This document shows, in pieces, positions 27,801-41,100 of a stretch of DNA of 64,000 nt. The position numbers and the translations under genes were made by a program. The stretch is from Rugalucina vietnamica (lineage: Eukaryota; Mollusca; Bivalvia; Lucinida; Lucinidae): NCBI GenBank assembly GCA_964017185.1, contig OZ024870.1:58747812-58811811 (forward strand). Direction: 5' to 3'. Under the pieces are notes generated by a model. It made no database searches, was not told the origin of the DNA, and saw nothing but the letters and a program-made list of their open reading frames with translations. Position 1 is the first letter of the stretch. The number at the start of each line of letters is the position of its first letter.

Positions 27801-29126
27801 GCTTATGGTTACAGAAGCGAGCTGCAAGATGTATTCTAGACAAAAATACTGACACTCCATCGGAGGAAATGTTTTTAGAACTAAAATGGATGGAATTTCC
27901 AGAGCCAGTCATATACCAGAAAGCCATCCTGATGTTTAAAATCAGTAACAACTTGCTCCCCAATACTTACAAGATTTATTCACACATACAACAGATATAC
28001 ACCAAAGAGCACTAAGATCCACATCCAATAATCTCTTGTATGTACCAAAACCCAAAATGGAGCTATACAGAAACTCACTTTCATATTCCGGATCTAAAAT
28101 TTGGAACTCTATTCCAGAAAATATTATGCAGAGTGACTCAGTTACTCTCTTCAAAAAGAGGTACCTGGAATGGCTTCGCACACAAAATGATCATTAAGGC
28201 CTTTCTTGCACAAGAATTTTATGTATGTATATGTTAAATTATTGTTTGTACCATTGTGTATATATGTTTGTTGAATAGAGGACCTCAGGGAAGATTGGAC
28301 TTGTCCAACTGAGCTTCCTCTTTAAATAAAGTCATTATTATTATTATTATTAATCAACCAGGAATTTCTGAAACTTGCCTTGCCTTAAATGGCGCACATG
28401 AATAAATGCTCAGGCCTACTTTGCAGAAAGCTTATTAACTTTCTATAGGTGCAGTAATTTTCACCAAACACTTTTTACTTTTTCATAGAAGCAGAAATGA
28501 TCATAATTATATACATTCATTATTTTTTCTCAATTGTGTGGAATAAAAATGTATTCAAGAACATGTGCATGATTAGCTTAATTTGTTAGATTGGCATGAT
28601 TAGCTGCAGCTATGCCTTCATTTTCAAAGAAATTGGGTTCTTAAAGCAAACTTAAGAGAGCATAATTTGGAACATTCTTTTAGGAAAAACTAGAAAAAGT
28701 GCCTTGAGAGGCACGTATACCCCCGGCTGATAGCCATCAAGCCCCCTTCCCTACCCCCTACCTAAGCAACCCGGCACATGCTCACCCCTGACATTGAACC
28801 TCACATCACCAACGAAAAACAGTACCCTTATTAAGTACATTTTAGAAACCACCAAGCCCCCTTCCTTACCCCCTACCCAAACAACCCGGCACATGCTCAC
28901 CCCTGACATTGAACCTCACATCGCACCCTCATCAAGTACATTTTAGAAATAAGCAGTGTAAAGTACTTTACATACAAACATGGGGAAGTGTAGTTTTAGA
29001 ATGACATATCTATTTTAGAACCGTATACAGAGCTGACGTGTATACCCAATCTAGGACATAAGCGCAGACATTGTGGGTCAGGTCCTCAGTCCTGGATTGA
29101 AATGAAATTAGAATGTCATTCTTAAA

Positions 29127-29199
<73 letters not shown>

Positions 29200-32100
29200 A
29201 GATGTCCTTGATTTTGACCTCTAGCCCCACCCCCAGCATGTACCCTAGTGTCTAATGTCATTAGAAACAAGGCAAACCTTATACAGTACCTATGGGGCAA
29301 GTATGAATGATTTCTTAACATGATAGTAAAAAAAAAGTACAGAAAATACAATTATTAAAGAAGTTCTAGATTTTGACCTCTAGCCCCGCCCCCCGCACAT
29401 AGACCCTAGAGTCTGAATCTTACATGGTACCTATGGTCTAAGTATGAATGCGTTCTGGCAAGACTTAGTGGATGTCAAGAAAACAGACTTACAGAAAGTT
29501 TATATCATATAAAAATGTGTCCTAGATTTTGACCTCTAGCCCCACCCCTGGGGACAGTAACCAGGATTTGGTGACATTGAATATGAAAGCAAACCCTAAA
29601 GGGTATCTATGAACTATATAAGAATACATTCCTATGATTGTTTGTTAAGATATGAACTTAAGAGAAGAAACATTAACATTGTAAACAGCACATTTTAAAG
29701 GTGACCTAGATTTTGACCTCCAGCCCCACCCCCGGGCATGGACCCTGGGGTCCAAACTCATGGAAACAAAGCAAACCCTATAGGGTACCTATGGTCCAAA
29801 TATGAATAGTTTCTGACCACTGGTTCATGAGATATACACCTCTAGAGAAACTTTAACCAAAACTTTGACATAAATTCTACGAACGTTCCGGAATTACGAA
29901 CGAAGAAACGAACTAACGAACGAACGAACGAACATACGAACGGACGAACGGAAAAGCGAAAACTATATACCCGTCGGCATAAATGCCGGGGGTATAATTA
30001 TCAGATTTACAGCATGCCACAATCATTTTTCCTAACGCAGAACCTGTCATACTGCTCCTACATTCTATACTGTTTGTTTGTTTTGTGGTTTAACATCCAC
30101 GCCCATGTAATAAACAGATTTTTCTTAAGTTGTAAAAATTGAAAATCTTATTTTTGGTCAAAGCATAGATTGTGGTACACGTTAGAACCGCCTCGCTGAG
30201 GCGCTTCTAACGATTACCCATAATGTATGTTTTGGAGCAAAAATAAGACAAATAGGTATACCCCTACATACCCCAGTTTTACTATATAAAAGTGGGGTTT
30301 TAAGGTGGTATTCATTGCACGGACATGTTTTCCTGATGTTTTAGTGATGTCAGGACAGCGCCATGTCTTCCTGTGTCCCACTAGTATACTACCACAGGGT
30401 AGCTTATAAATCTTTCTCAAAGACACAACGCGGGGCCCATGGGGTTTGAGCCCCTGACCTCTTCCTCACATTTCTTGCACAATAACCATACAAAGCCATT
30501 GCACTGCCCCCAGTTCTAGGACTTGCCAATAAAAGAATTTGCTCCGTATGAATTGTCGTTGCCCTATTTTTCAGCATATTTTCTGTGCACTCACTCAATA
30601 AAACAAGGTTTCAAGTTGGGAGGTGAAACTTTGAAGTGCTACTTTAATGGGTTTAATGCTTTTGTCAACAAATCTCAACACCAAATAAGTCATACCCATA
30701 TCTATAAAGAGTCTTACATTAGGCCAATTATTATGGATAATGGCATTGGTAAAACATCTAGGTTCTGTATAAAAGAATACTACTTAAAACTGGAGTCAAA
30801 CTTGAGTGCAACATAATTGCATTTTCCAAAATCTTCAAAACAGAATGACATTGTACAAGCAATGTCACGCAAAAAAATCTGACTTTCACCTATGCTAAAA
30901 TGAAGGCAAGAAATGGGCAGCTCATTAATGCCTCTGTTTTCGCTTCACAAAAAGTAAAGTACAATTCTTTTTCTTCTTATATCCGAAGTTACAAGCTTTA
31001 TGCTGTCTTCTGTGACTGTACAGGCCAGTTTGTGCTGGACCTGGTTGGAAACACGAAAGGCAGCTTTTCTTGTGACAGCTCTCATACAAATGAGCCGCCT
31101 CTTGGGAAAACCAACAATGTGGTTTCCGAACAGGTCCGACAAAAACCAGCCTGTACAAGCACAGAAAAGAGCTAGAAGCTTGAAATATCGGATTTAAGTA
31201 GGAGAGGAATTGCACTATCCGAGTAGCGAAAACAAAGGCGCTGATCAGCTTCGCGGTTACCGCGAAGCTGATCTGCGTCTTTGTTTTCGCCTATGCAGAT
31301 TGTTGGTTTTCCCATGAGGCGGCTCAAATCTGTCAAGACAGCAGTCTACACATGACATGCATTAAAATAAACAAAATTCCCAACTGTGTAAACACACTTA
31401 AAGCAAGGCCTGGCCAGTAAATCAGCCATAAATTTCTAATCCAATTCTTAAGTCAGCAATTACTTCAATAATCAAAAATTTTAATCTGTGAATTTGCCAA
31501 AAACTCACTATAAAACCTCATCAGGTGTTGAAATATGGAGACAGAAAAACCTCATTCCCTACAGAAATGACTTCATTTTGAAAAATTTCATGCGTCATGC
31601 AAACTAAGCGCAAGGGAAAGTTGAAAGCTGCATGGAGGAAGTTTGAACAAAATATTTATATAACAGCTTGGCTCTTGGTCCATTTATATCTTCCCCTTTT
31701 TCACTGATAGACATTATAAATGAGCCATCGAGTGAGAAAACCAACAATTTGGGTTTCTGACCAGGTCCAACACAGACCGGTCTGTACTGTAACAGAAGAA
31801 TGCTACAAGCTTGAAACTTTGGATATAAGTAGCAGAGGAATAGTACTATTCGTGTAGCGAAAACAAAGGCGCTGATCAGCTTCGCGGTTACCGCGAAGCT
31901 GATCTGCGTCTTTGTTTTCGCCTATGCAAACTGTTGGTTGTCTGATGTGGTGGCTCAAACCTGCCTTGGCCCAATGTTTTACCTAGCGATAACATTAGAC
32001 TGATAGCTTTCAATTCCTTGAATAGAGCTTGATAAAATCAACATCGATGATTTGAATTAAATTAAAATATTTAATTCTATTGCATCGCTGGATTTGAATA

Positions 32101-35100
32101 AACACTAAAGATAAAAATAAATTTTATATATAATGGCAATATATGAGCTTGCCAAATAAAACAAATTTCCATCGAGAAAAACTGCTTTTAGTGCATGTAA
32201 GCTGCACTTATGATCAGCCGCTTATTAATGCTACGATAGGTAGCAATACACCTCTTTGTCTTCAATACAAAGTTACAAACCTATGGCAATCTCTGACTGT
32301 TTAACTCTGGTTTGGTTTGGACCTGACCTGCCAAGAAATCCCAAAGATAGCTTAAAAATCTTTGACCTTGGAAAAATATCCAAGCCAAGTCCCAAGGTTA
32401 TAATTATTTTCCATGTGCATGTGACTTTTAAGAACCACAATGCTAAATCTAAGGAATTTCAATGCATAAATCATTAAAGTAATATATTCATATTGCTCAT
32501 TAACAAAATTAAATCCATGCTCAGTTTTGACGAGCACAAAAACTGTCTGCTACAAGGCTCATCATTATGTAAGTACTTACTTTCATTATTAAGGCCTGCA
32601 CTGGACGGTCCCTGAAACTTTCTCTTCTCCTCTTGAAGACGATTTTGTAAAGTCGCTGCTGTTTCTTTGATAGCATTTAGCCTGTCCTGTCTACTCCGAT
32701 TCTGAGAATATCCAATATCATTGTCAGCAGAAATCAAGTTTGAGGGAAAACCAGAATTCACATGATTTTGAGAATTTAAACTAGCATATCCTGAATTTCC
32801 ACGTAATGCCCTTGGCTCCTCGTTGAGTTTTTCGTGTAAAGCTTGAGTGAACTTTGACATAACACCATCCACTTCAAAAGTAAATCCTTCAACCGTCCGA
32901 AAATTACCGCCGGTAACAGTATTAGCACTATCACTAGATTTCAAACGCGACTTTGGGTCCGCTTTGTTATCACGATTTGAATGACTTGGTTTAAGGTTTG
33001 CCGAGTCTTTGAGGATGTCAGTGTTCCGTGGAGTTTCGTTGGGCGTGAGATCGTCGATAGATTCGCCTTCCGTAATGGTGGAGCTGCCGTCACTAATATC
33101 CATGTCAGCATCGTCAAGATGGTTCTCTTTATTCTCTGATTCACCATGCTGTAAAGAGAAAATGGCAAACATTTATTTTAAATACTGCTGAAGTTAAATG
33201 GTTAACAAAATGGTTAACATTACAGCAAACATTTGGGCTGTCTCGTGAGAAAACCAACCAGAGGACCAATGGTCCTGTAAACGCTCACCTGAGTCTGCTG
33301 CATATACCAATAAACATGTTTGAATATTATGGTATTTAACCCCAGTGCAGGGGCAGATGAAGCCCTTGGGCGGTTTTCCTTTTTTCAGAATAATCAATAT
33401 TCTGTCCATTTGCCAATTTCTTGGCTCTTGCTGGCTTTTCCCTTCAAATGACATTTTAACAGTTTTTCCCATTCAAATGCATGGGCAACCCATGTTGACC
33501 TTGCCATAAACTTGGTCAAGGTCATCACAGGGTCATGATTTATATATGCATTGTAGCACTTTAACCATGGATGCTTCACACCAAGTTTCATTGAAATCAA
33601 TCTATTGGTTTCAGAGAAGAAGATATTTGAAGGGTTTTTACCATATATGGGCATGGCGGCCATCTTGGTCATGTGACCTAGATTATTAATATACACATTG
33701 GTTCCCCCATACTATAGATGCTTCACATAAAATTTGGCTTCAATTGGCCAAGTGGTTTCAGAGGAGAAAATGTTTGAATATTATGGTAATATACATGTAT
33801 GTTGCCCCGGGGTGTGGGCATATGAGCCCTTAGGTCCATTTTTTTTTTTCAGAATCATTAATATTTAGTCCTACTACCCATTTCCTGCAAGATTTTCACC
33901 TCAAATGACTTTTTAAAAGTTTTTCCCATTCTAATGCATTGGCGACCTATGTTGACCTTGTCTTAAATAGGTCAAGGTCACCACAGGGTCATGATTTATA
34001 TATACATTGTAGTACTTCAGCCATTGGTGCTTTATGCCAAGTTTCTTTGAAATCGGTCCACCAGATTCTGAGAAGAAGATTTTTGACGGGTTTTTACCAT
34101 ATATGGGCATGACAGCCATCTTGATCATGTGCACTAGATAATTTATATATACATTAATTACCCCATTCCATAGATGCTTCACATAAAATTTGGCTTTGAT
34201 TCGCCAAGTGGTTTCAGAGGAGAAGATGTTTGAATATTATGGAGATATACATGTATATTGCCCGGGGGTGGGGGCAGATGAGCCCCTGGGGTCCAATTTT
34301 TTTCAGAATCATTAATATTCAAACCTACTGCCCATTTCCTGCAAGACTTTCACTTTAAATGACATTTAATGCATTGGTGACCTATGTTGACCTTGCCTTA
34401 AAATAGGTCAAGGTCATCCTAAGGTCATTATTTATATACACATTGTGGACCTTGAGTCACTTATGCTACATGCCAAGTTTCAAGATCCTAGGCTTTCGGG
34501 TTCTGTAGAAGAAGATTTTTAAAGGTCTTTACCATATATGGGCATGGCGGCCATCTTGGTCATGTGACCTGTATTATTTATATACACATTGGTTCCCCCT
34601 TCCTATAGATGCTTCATATAAAATTTGGCTTTGATTGGCCAAGCGGTTTCAGAGGAGATGTTTGAATATTATGGAGATATACATGTTGGGGGCATGTGAG
34701 CCCCTGGGGTCCAATTTGTTTCAGAATCATAAATATTCAGCCCTACTGCCCATTTCCTGCAAGACTTTCACTTTAAATGACATTTTAAAAGTTTTCCCCA
34801 TTCAAATGCATTGGCGACATGTGTTTACCTTGCTGTAAAATAGGTCAAGGTCATCCTAAGGTCATTATTTATATACACATTGTGGACCTTGAGTCACTTA
34901 TGCTACATGCCAAGTTTCAAGATCCTAGGCCTTTGGGTTCTGGAGAAGAAGATTTTTAAAGGTTTTTACCATCTATGGGCATGGCGGCCATCTTGGTCAT
35001 GTGACCTGGATTATTTATATACACATTGGTTCCCCCTTCCTATAGATGCTTCATATAAAATTTGGCTTTGATTGGCCAAGTGGTTTCAGAGGAGAAGATC

Positions 35101-38100
35101 TTTGAAATTGTGGACGGACGGACGGACGGCGGATCATGGCCATCCTATAAGCTCACCTTGTGAGCCTTCACCTTGTGAGCCTAACGGCTCAGGTGAGCTA
35201 ACAATGGGGTTACTGAACAGGACCGACACAAACCGAGCTGTACAAGCACTGAAGATGGCTTGTGGCTGGAAATTTTGGATTTAGAAATGAATGGAATTGC
35301 ACTATCCGTGTAGTGAAAACAAAGGCGCTGATCAGCTTTGCGGTTACCTTAAAGCTGCTCTGCGTCTTTGTTTTCGCATATGCAGATTGTTGGTTTTTCT
35401 CAAGCGGCGGCTCATTAACTATTAGATTGTTGAGTAAATGGTGAATGTTTAATTATTGCTGAAATAAAATGACAAACATCTATTTATTGCTGAAGTTTTC
35501 TGAACCTTTTCAAACACTTAACTCAATGTAGACTTAAAACAATGGCAATGGTGTAGTAAAATGCATCTGCAATAAAATGCCAAAAAGATAGACAACAAAA
35601 ATCTGGCCTACAGTAGACAATGCATCCCAACAGATGCAAATAAAATTGAAAAAGGAGCAAATCTTGAACCAGATCTGTGTTTGACGAAAAAGGTTAAATG
35701 TTGCTTATCTGGATTGGTGAATATTGTCTAAACCAATTGCCATTAAGAGAAATCATTTTAATTCTTATGTCTTTTCCTTATTTTTTGTTCACATATCTTC
35801 TGAAATCTAATAGTGTGAAATGAAGCAGTCTCTGGCTTTGCATATCATTGATGTTTGCATGATTATGATGTTGTATTTTCCACAAGATTCCACAGCAATG
35901 CATGTCAATCATTCATACATTCCATTAAATGAGCCACGGCGCGAAAAAACCAGTCTTTGGAGTTTCCGACCAGGTCTGACACAAACCGGGATGTACAGTC
36001 ACAGAAGTGGGCTAGAAGCTTGAAATTTCGGATTTAAGTAGAAGAGAAATTGTACTATCCGTGTAGCGAAAACAAAGGCGCTGATCAGCTTTGCAGTTAC
36101 TTTGAAGCTGATCTGCGCCTTTGTTTTCGCATAGGCAAAAAAACAGTTTCTCACGATGCGGCTCATATCCATTCCATACTATCTTGCCGAGATCAGACAT
36201 GCAAATCAATTTATTAATCAATTCACAGGAAACTCAAACATAATTTGCCGTCAATTTCTTGAGGATCTAAGATCAATTACACTTATCACATAAAAACTCT
36301 GAACTTTTGCACATAACAGCAAAATCCTGTAATGGAATTTAGATTAATGAAAGTGATACAATCCGCGATATGGGTTGACCCATTTTAAGCCATATGCGAA
36401 CATCCACCCATATCAGCCCATGCATCCGTGCCAATATGTTATTCACCTTCCAGTTTGTTCAGTGTAAGCTTAGTTTACAAGCTAGGCCCGACCTTTGACT
36501 CATTCAAGCTTATAGATTTGAGTGCTATTTGGTCACAGGTTTTCTCTTGATGACACAAATGATGACAGTAAAAAATATTGTTTTGTAAATGTAATCTACG
36601 CAAATTGATGTTGCATTACAGTGGAGCCAATTATTTTCTCTTTTTCATCAATAAATCAGGAGAAACTTTATGAATATTCATAAAAATCATGTTTATTTTA
36701 TTAGATGACTTTGTGCTAAGTTAATTGCATAACGATAAATCCCTTTAGGCATATCTGAGGCTGAACAGGACAGCCTGTATGAGCCGCATCATGAGAAAAC
36801 CGGATTTTTGCCTATGCGAAAAACAAAGGCACACATCAGCTTCGCATTTGCATCATTTTTGTACCTATCTAAAGCAATAACTTACCATAAATCTAGCTCT
36901 GTCTTTATGGAATGTATGATGGTTTGGAAGATCGTTGATTGAATTTACAGGTTTCCCAGACAGGCTGTCTTGTCCCCGTCCCCTTGATTTCTCTCGCTTT
37001 CCCGCCAACGCCGAAGACACTGCAGCCTGTTTCTGTTTACTCGACAATTCTTCGAGATGTTTTCGTTTTGCCTCTTCGATTTCCTTGTGTCGTTTTTCTT
37101 CCTCTTTTTGTTGCCTGATGCGCTCGGCCTTCTGCCTCTGCATGTACTTTCTGACCTCGTCCTGGTCATAGTGACGCTGTTTGGCCTGGAGGGCTTGCTT
37201 ATCTGGCTCTGTGAGATAAGCATACATTTCTATTTATATCAAGTCTCTTTCTCAAAATGTTCTAACTGACAGTTTTCACCAATTTTATAATGCTTGCAAA
37301 CTGAATATTCAAAATGGCTGCCAAAAGTCAAAATGTTTTAAAATTTCAAATATGAATATTTCAATTATTCTTCCATTGCTTTTTACAAAATTTGCACCAA
37401 ACTGTTTGGTTTGTGAAATTCTTTGGTAGATCATTGCTTTTCACTATTGTGCTCTCTTTTATGACAGAAAATTTGGCAAAATGACGAGATACAAATATGA
37501 TATGTATGAACCTATATGTGGTGGACAAAGCTTAGGCTTACCATCATTAGATTTAGGAGCTTTTCTCTTGACAGGGGCTTTTCTTCTCTTGTGATCAGTC
37601 TGTCGTTTCTTCTCATCATCAGAGTCTGGAAAACGTGTGTGTAAGAAATGAGCCGCTGCATGGGAAAACCAACAATCTGCATAGGCGAAAACAAAGGCGC
37701 AGATCAGCTTCGCAGTAACTGCGAAGCTGATCTGCGCCTTTGTTTTCGCTACACGGATAGTACAATTCCTCTACTTTCTAAATCCAAAATTTCCAGCCTC
37801 TAACCATCTTCTGTGACTGTACAGCCTGGTTTGTCTCGGACCTGGTCAGAACCCCAAATTGTTGGTTTTCTCATGTATAGGCTCAAATAATCAACAAGTT
37901 GGCAAATTGAAGCCAACATGAGAAGCAAAATGGCAAAGACTTCAATTCCTTTCTTACCATTCTAGTAATTTCTTGCATATTTTTACCTTCATATAGAAAG
38001 GCGTCAATGGTAATAACATTAAATATGTGAGGCTAAGGCACTCATGAAAAATTAATGAAAATTAAGCTCTCACTACCATTTCTGAACTTACCCAGCTGAA

Positions 38101-41100
38101 GGTCATTGTAGACCTTTTTAGCCTCCTCCGAGAGAGCTTTATGACGATCAATCTCCGCAGCTGTGGCACTGCCCACACCAACCCCGGGGTGCTCTTCTCC
38201 TACTAGAGCCTCGGGACGGGCTTCCATTGGGCTCTCAGAACGCTCAGAAAAATCTGTGGACAAAACAAGCAAAGAAACATGTTTTAAAGATGACCATATC
38301 TGATTTATCAATTTCTTCTGTTGTTTCACTGCCAATCCCTGCCAGGTCCTGAGTTTATAAAACTTTTTTCTAGCTAAGCTCAGCTGAGCATGAAATTTCA
38401 ACTGCTCATAAATCTTGAAATATTAAACCTTGGTGGAAAATTCAAGTTCAAAACTCAAAAACAAGTAATTTATCCTGCTCATAAATGTTAAAATGCCAAC
38501 AATCCTGCTCATAAATGTTAAAATGCCAACAATTGTTGGCATTTTAACATCTATGAGCAAGATAAATTTTTATCTCAGTTGAGCTGAGCATGAAAAAGTT
38601 TATAACCTCGTTGCCTGGTTGCTCTTCTCCAGTTGGTGCCTTTGGACAGGCACCATAAGACTCTCTGGACATAAAATTTCTGTGGCAATAACTTTTAACT
38701 GCCTAACTTATCACAGCCTTTGTTTTCATTTTGGCATTAATCTCTTTTTAGAACTTTAACTCTAAACCATCTATGACTGTACGGCCAGGTTTATTTTGAC
38801 TCGGAATTTCTCCCAACACTACTTAATCATCTAAAAAGACTAAAACCATTGTCATTAGGTCATGTGGCTAAAAACAGGTGAAAAAACTGTTTCAAGCCAA
38901 AAATAGCTACTTGTTAAATCCTACTTCCATTTCTATACATAGCAATAATTTTGTAATTATAATAATCAAAACTGTCCTAAGCAACCCAAAGAATGCATGA
39001 TACACTGTCATAAAACCCACAGCTTTTCATGCAAATGCATTGATCATCAGATGGTATTACCAAGCAATGCATATCTGCGTAGGCCAACATATGATTTAAT
39101 GACCAGTTTTGTTCTAAATGTATTAAAAAATGCTGATTCTTATAAACAAAAATTATAGCAAAATATGGTAGTTTATTTTTTTTTTTTTTTTTTTTTTTTG
39201 TTTTTACAATTCCTCATTTAGTGACTAATTAAGAGATCCGGTGGATCTGTTAATATTATTTTTCACAAGCCCTGTCTCCAAATCAGCCCATATTATACTC
39301 GAGATAATAAAATCAATTTTTCTGCATGTGAAATAATTCAGGCAGAGAAAATTCATGCATATTTTAAAACATGAAATAATATATATCAGTCTTTGTAAAG
39401 AAAATATATTGAGTTTCACTACTTGCAATACTGTAGTTCAATGTTTTAAAGAACAATAATCACATGCCATTTTCTAGAGACAACAAATGCAACTGAGAAC
39501 AAATAATACAGACAGATGAAATCTATAAGAGGCAACAGGATAAAATACCTGAACCGCGTTATGAGAAAACCGGATTTTTGCCTATGCGAAACCAAAGGCA
39601 CAGATCAGCTGTGCAGTAACTGCACAGCTGTGCAGTAAGTGCAGTAACTGCACAGCTGATCAGCGCCTTTGTTTTTGCTACACGGATAGTACAAATCCTC
39701 CTATATTTAAATCCAAAATATCAAGCTTCTAGCCTGCGTCTGTGACTGTACAGGTCGGTTTGTGTCGCACCTGGTCGGAAACCCCGAAGACCGTTTTTCT
39801 CTGTCTGGGAACAACTTGCCTTGGATCATTCTGATTTGCGATAAGTTGTTCCCAGGTAGGTATTTGCATTATAAAACCTATTGTAACACTGATTTCATCT
39901 GTGTTGGTTGTTCTCAAATACATTGGTTGTCTCTGGATAACCGACAAAGGAGAGTTTTATGTCATAAAGTAGCTCATGTTTTATAAAAGTAAATTTCAAA
40001 GCAGGTAAAACAGTTCAAGGCTTTGGTGTATAAAACATTTCCAACTGTTTTGGTGCAAATTCCTAAAGTGAATCAATTTTAACTTATAACCTAGGGAAAA
40101 CCAAGTTATATAAAATATGACATAAACTGCACAAAACATTATTATTTGACTTTACTTTCAAAGAAAATTAATCTTTTATTTGACAAAATAAATATTTTGC
40201 GAACAAGTATCTACCATCAGTTATAATCAAACCTAACAAAACCCTATTTGTAGCATTACAAGCCAGCCCCGCAAAGTAAAAAACCTGAACTCTGGCCTCA
40301 TATCCATGTTAGACACAAACCAGCTTGTGCTGACATAGATGCTAGTAGCTGCATATTGAATTTTCAGATAGACTGTATATATCTTGGGTGTTAGACGTGA
40401 AGGTCTTGATCAGCCCTTGCCTGGCAAAGCAGGATTTCTGCGGCACATGTGAAAAACAGGTTATCACATGACCAAGCTTGTGGCATGTTGATTTGAACAA
40501 AAAACAATTATTGAGTAACTCTGCCTGCGCAATTTCCTTTAAACAATCGAACAAAAACATAAAATTAAATGACATTGTATTAGTACAATACAAAACTTAA
40601 ACTACATAATGCATCTGTTGACATGCCAAGTTAAGGCCGACAAGTACATTTAAAATAGTCTTGCAAACACAAGCCCAAAACAAGTCTACTATAACAGAAC
40701 ATATTTTTTTCTCTCTGTGTGTGGAGGGGGGGGGACTGGGACCCCATAGAAACCATCTAAGCCCCTCAGACTACTTTATCTTGTAATTTGAGCCACCTCA
40801 TGGGAAAACCAACAATCAGCATCGTCAAAAACAAAGACACAGATCAGCTTCGCAGTAACCGCGAAGCTGATCAGCGCCTTTGTTTTTGCTACTTGGATAG
40901 TACAATTCCTCCTCTACTTAACTCCAAAATTTCAAGCTTCTAGCCTGTTTCTGTAGCTGTACAGGTCGGTTTGTGTCGGACATGTTCGGAAACCACATTG
41001 TTGGTTTTCCCACGAGATGGCTCATTTATAGCTACAAGATTTTTGGCACTTCTAAATTGTGAATGCATCTTTCAACATATGAGCCGCCTCGTGGGAAAAC

